The notes under the pieces were generated by a model that did no database searches, had not been told where the DNA came from, and saw only the letters and a program-made list of their open reading frames with translations. Below are positions 5,051-5,912 of a stretch of DNA of 5,912 nt, piece after piece; within the stretch, counting starts at the first letter, position 1; the number at the start of each line of letters is the position of its first letter. Both the position numbers and the translations under genes were made by a program. This DNA comes from a bacterium (GTDB lineage Bacteria > 4484-113 > JALSIF01). The DNA lies in NCBI GenBank assembly GCA_026981635.1, contig JALSIF010000027.1, forward strand, positions 1 through 5,912. Reading direction: 5' to 3'.

Positions 5051-5912
5051 TTAAGGGACCAGCCGGTAGAGGGGGTCGCCCACCACTATCTCCTGCCAGC
5101 TGAGGCCAATCAGGCCCCGGTAGGCTGCCTCGCCCATCTCCGCCCCCTGGAGGAAGGCGGGGTAGTGGAAGCGCTCGTCGCCCACCCAGCTGGCGAAGGG
5201 CTCGTAGACGTTACCGATGGCGGCAGTCCCCCCCATGTGGATGAAGTCGGCGATGTTTCCTTGGCCGGTGTGGTTGTCGGGCACTCCGTCCGGATCGTCG
5301 GGGGGAGCAAACAGGGAGCCGCCGTTGAAGGACTCGTAGCTGATGAAAAAGGCACCATTTAGGTAGCCGAAGTTGAGGTCGTTTAGGATGTATAGGTTGT
5401 TGGAGGGGGGGTCAGGGTTATGGTGGACACCGTGACCGGCATAGAAGATCACCCGCTGGCTGATGCTGTCGTCACCGATGGTCTCGCGGGTGAGGAAGGT
5501 GGGGTAGCCTGGCCCACCGGCAAAGTCGGCGTCGTAGTAGACGTTGCCTCCCGCCTCCTGGATCAGGGTGTAGGCTCCCTTACCGTAGCCGCCAGGGCTG
5601 AAGTCGTCCTCCATCCGGTCGTAGTTCTTGTCCCCGTCCAGGATGGCCCAGCCATCGCCGGCGGTGTAGGGGTTTAGCGCCCGGTCAATCTCGGCCAGCA
5701 CGTCGGCCAGGGTGTAGCCGTCCAGGCGGGTGACCAGGTAGTCCAGGCGGGCCTGCTTGTTGTTGTCCACCGCGTGAGTGGCGATGAGGGAGAGGGGGGT
5801 GAAGGGGAGGGGCTCCTGGTCGCCGTAGAAGGGGTTCCAGTAGAAGGAGCCGGGCTCAAAGGGGACCGGGTCGTTGGACTGGATGACGAAAGTAAGCTCC
5901 GCATCCACCGCG
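5051..5912 (-). CDS. TIGR03790-like uncharacterised protein, C-terminal part, truncated by the right window edge
   Basis: The frame is open to the right edge, so only the last ~286 residues are visible; the GTG at 5908 is internal and not a start. Numbering from that codon, the fragment opens with DAELTF. It then shows a VTRLDG block followed by a helix ending EIDRALNP (59-80), VIFYAGHG (153-160), FFISYESFNG (187-196), and GGTAAIGNVYEP (226-237). It ends in EMGEAAYRGLIGLSWQEIVVGDPLYRLVP-type sequence (about 257-285). The DAEL, RLDG and C-terminal GDPLYR features match my recollection of the TIGR03790 family of large, often secreted bacterial proteins of unknown function. The AGHG block resembles the histidine motif of caspase-like and gingipain (C25) folds, but no cysteine exists in the visible part. 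The N-terminus, where a signal peptide would be, is outside the window. The DsbA-like gene follows after 88 bp. Confidence 0.7.
   Translation of the reverse strand, partial: AVDAELTFVIQSNDPVPFEPGSFYWNPFYGDQEPLPFTPLSLIATHAVDNNKQARLDYLVTRLDGYTLADVLAEIDRALNPYTAGDGWAILDGDKNYDRMEDDFSPGGYGKGAYTLIQEAGGNVYYDADFAGGPGYPTFLTRETIGDDSISQRVIFYAGHGVHHNPDPPSNNLYILNDLNFGYLNGAFFISYESFNGGSLFAPPDDPDGVPDNHTGQGNIADFIHMGGTAAIGNVYEPFASWVGDERFHYPAFLQGAEMGEAAYRGLIGLSWQEIVVGDPLYRLVP

Overview
The window looks like chromosomal DNA from a GC-rich, Gram-negative (diderm) bacterium. It carries two adjacent LptF/LptG-type permeases, which only make sense in a cell that exports lipopolysaccharide to an outer membrane. It also has an exported DsbA-like thioredoxin-fold protein, and a tRNA-Leu whose 3' CCA is not encoded. 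No phylum can be fixed from the sequence alone. No transposase, integrase, CRISPR array or phage gene was seen, so this reads as core plus lineage-specific genes rather than a mobile region.

Layout. Bases 1-166 (minus) hold the 5' end of a secreted-protein gene that is cut by the left edge. It sits 74 bp downstream of the permease pair, behind a possible promoter of its own. Bases 241-3035 (minus) are an lptF-lptG pair joined by a 4-bp ATGA stop/start overlap. Both proteins have unusual lineage-specific additions: a roughly 100-residue low-complexity insert in the periplasmic domain of the first, and a roughly 95-residue charged cytoplasmic extension at the N-terminus of the second. A tRNA-Leu(CAG) lies divergently at 3164-3248 with a good sigma70-type promoter just upstream and a T-rich tract just downstream. 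Bases 3249-3516 are an AT-richer intergenic stretch ending in a strong promoter and Shine-Dalgarno sequence for a plus-strand gene (3517-4230). That gene encodes a 237-residue protein of unknown function built from two copies of a ~100-residue domain, 49/99 identical to each other. It converges on a DsbA-family gene (4288-4962, minus). Upstream of that, on the same strand, is the 3' part of a gene (5051-5912) resembling the TIGR03790 family of large uncharacterised proteins, cut by the right edge.

How the genes fit together. LptF and LptG would form the membrane part of the LptB2FG ABC transporter. The secreted protein after them could be another envelope-assembly factor, but too little is visible to say. 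The DsbA-like protein would act outside the cytoplasm on thiols, yet the visible part of its upstream neighbour contains no cysteine, so a direct functional link is not supported. The most novel item is the two-domain protein at 3517-4230, which I could not assign to any known family.
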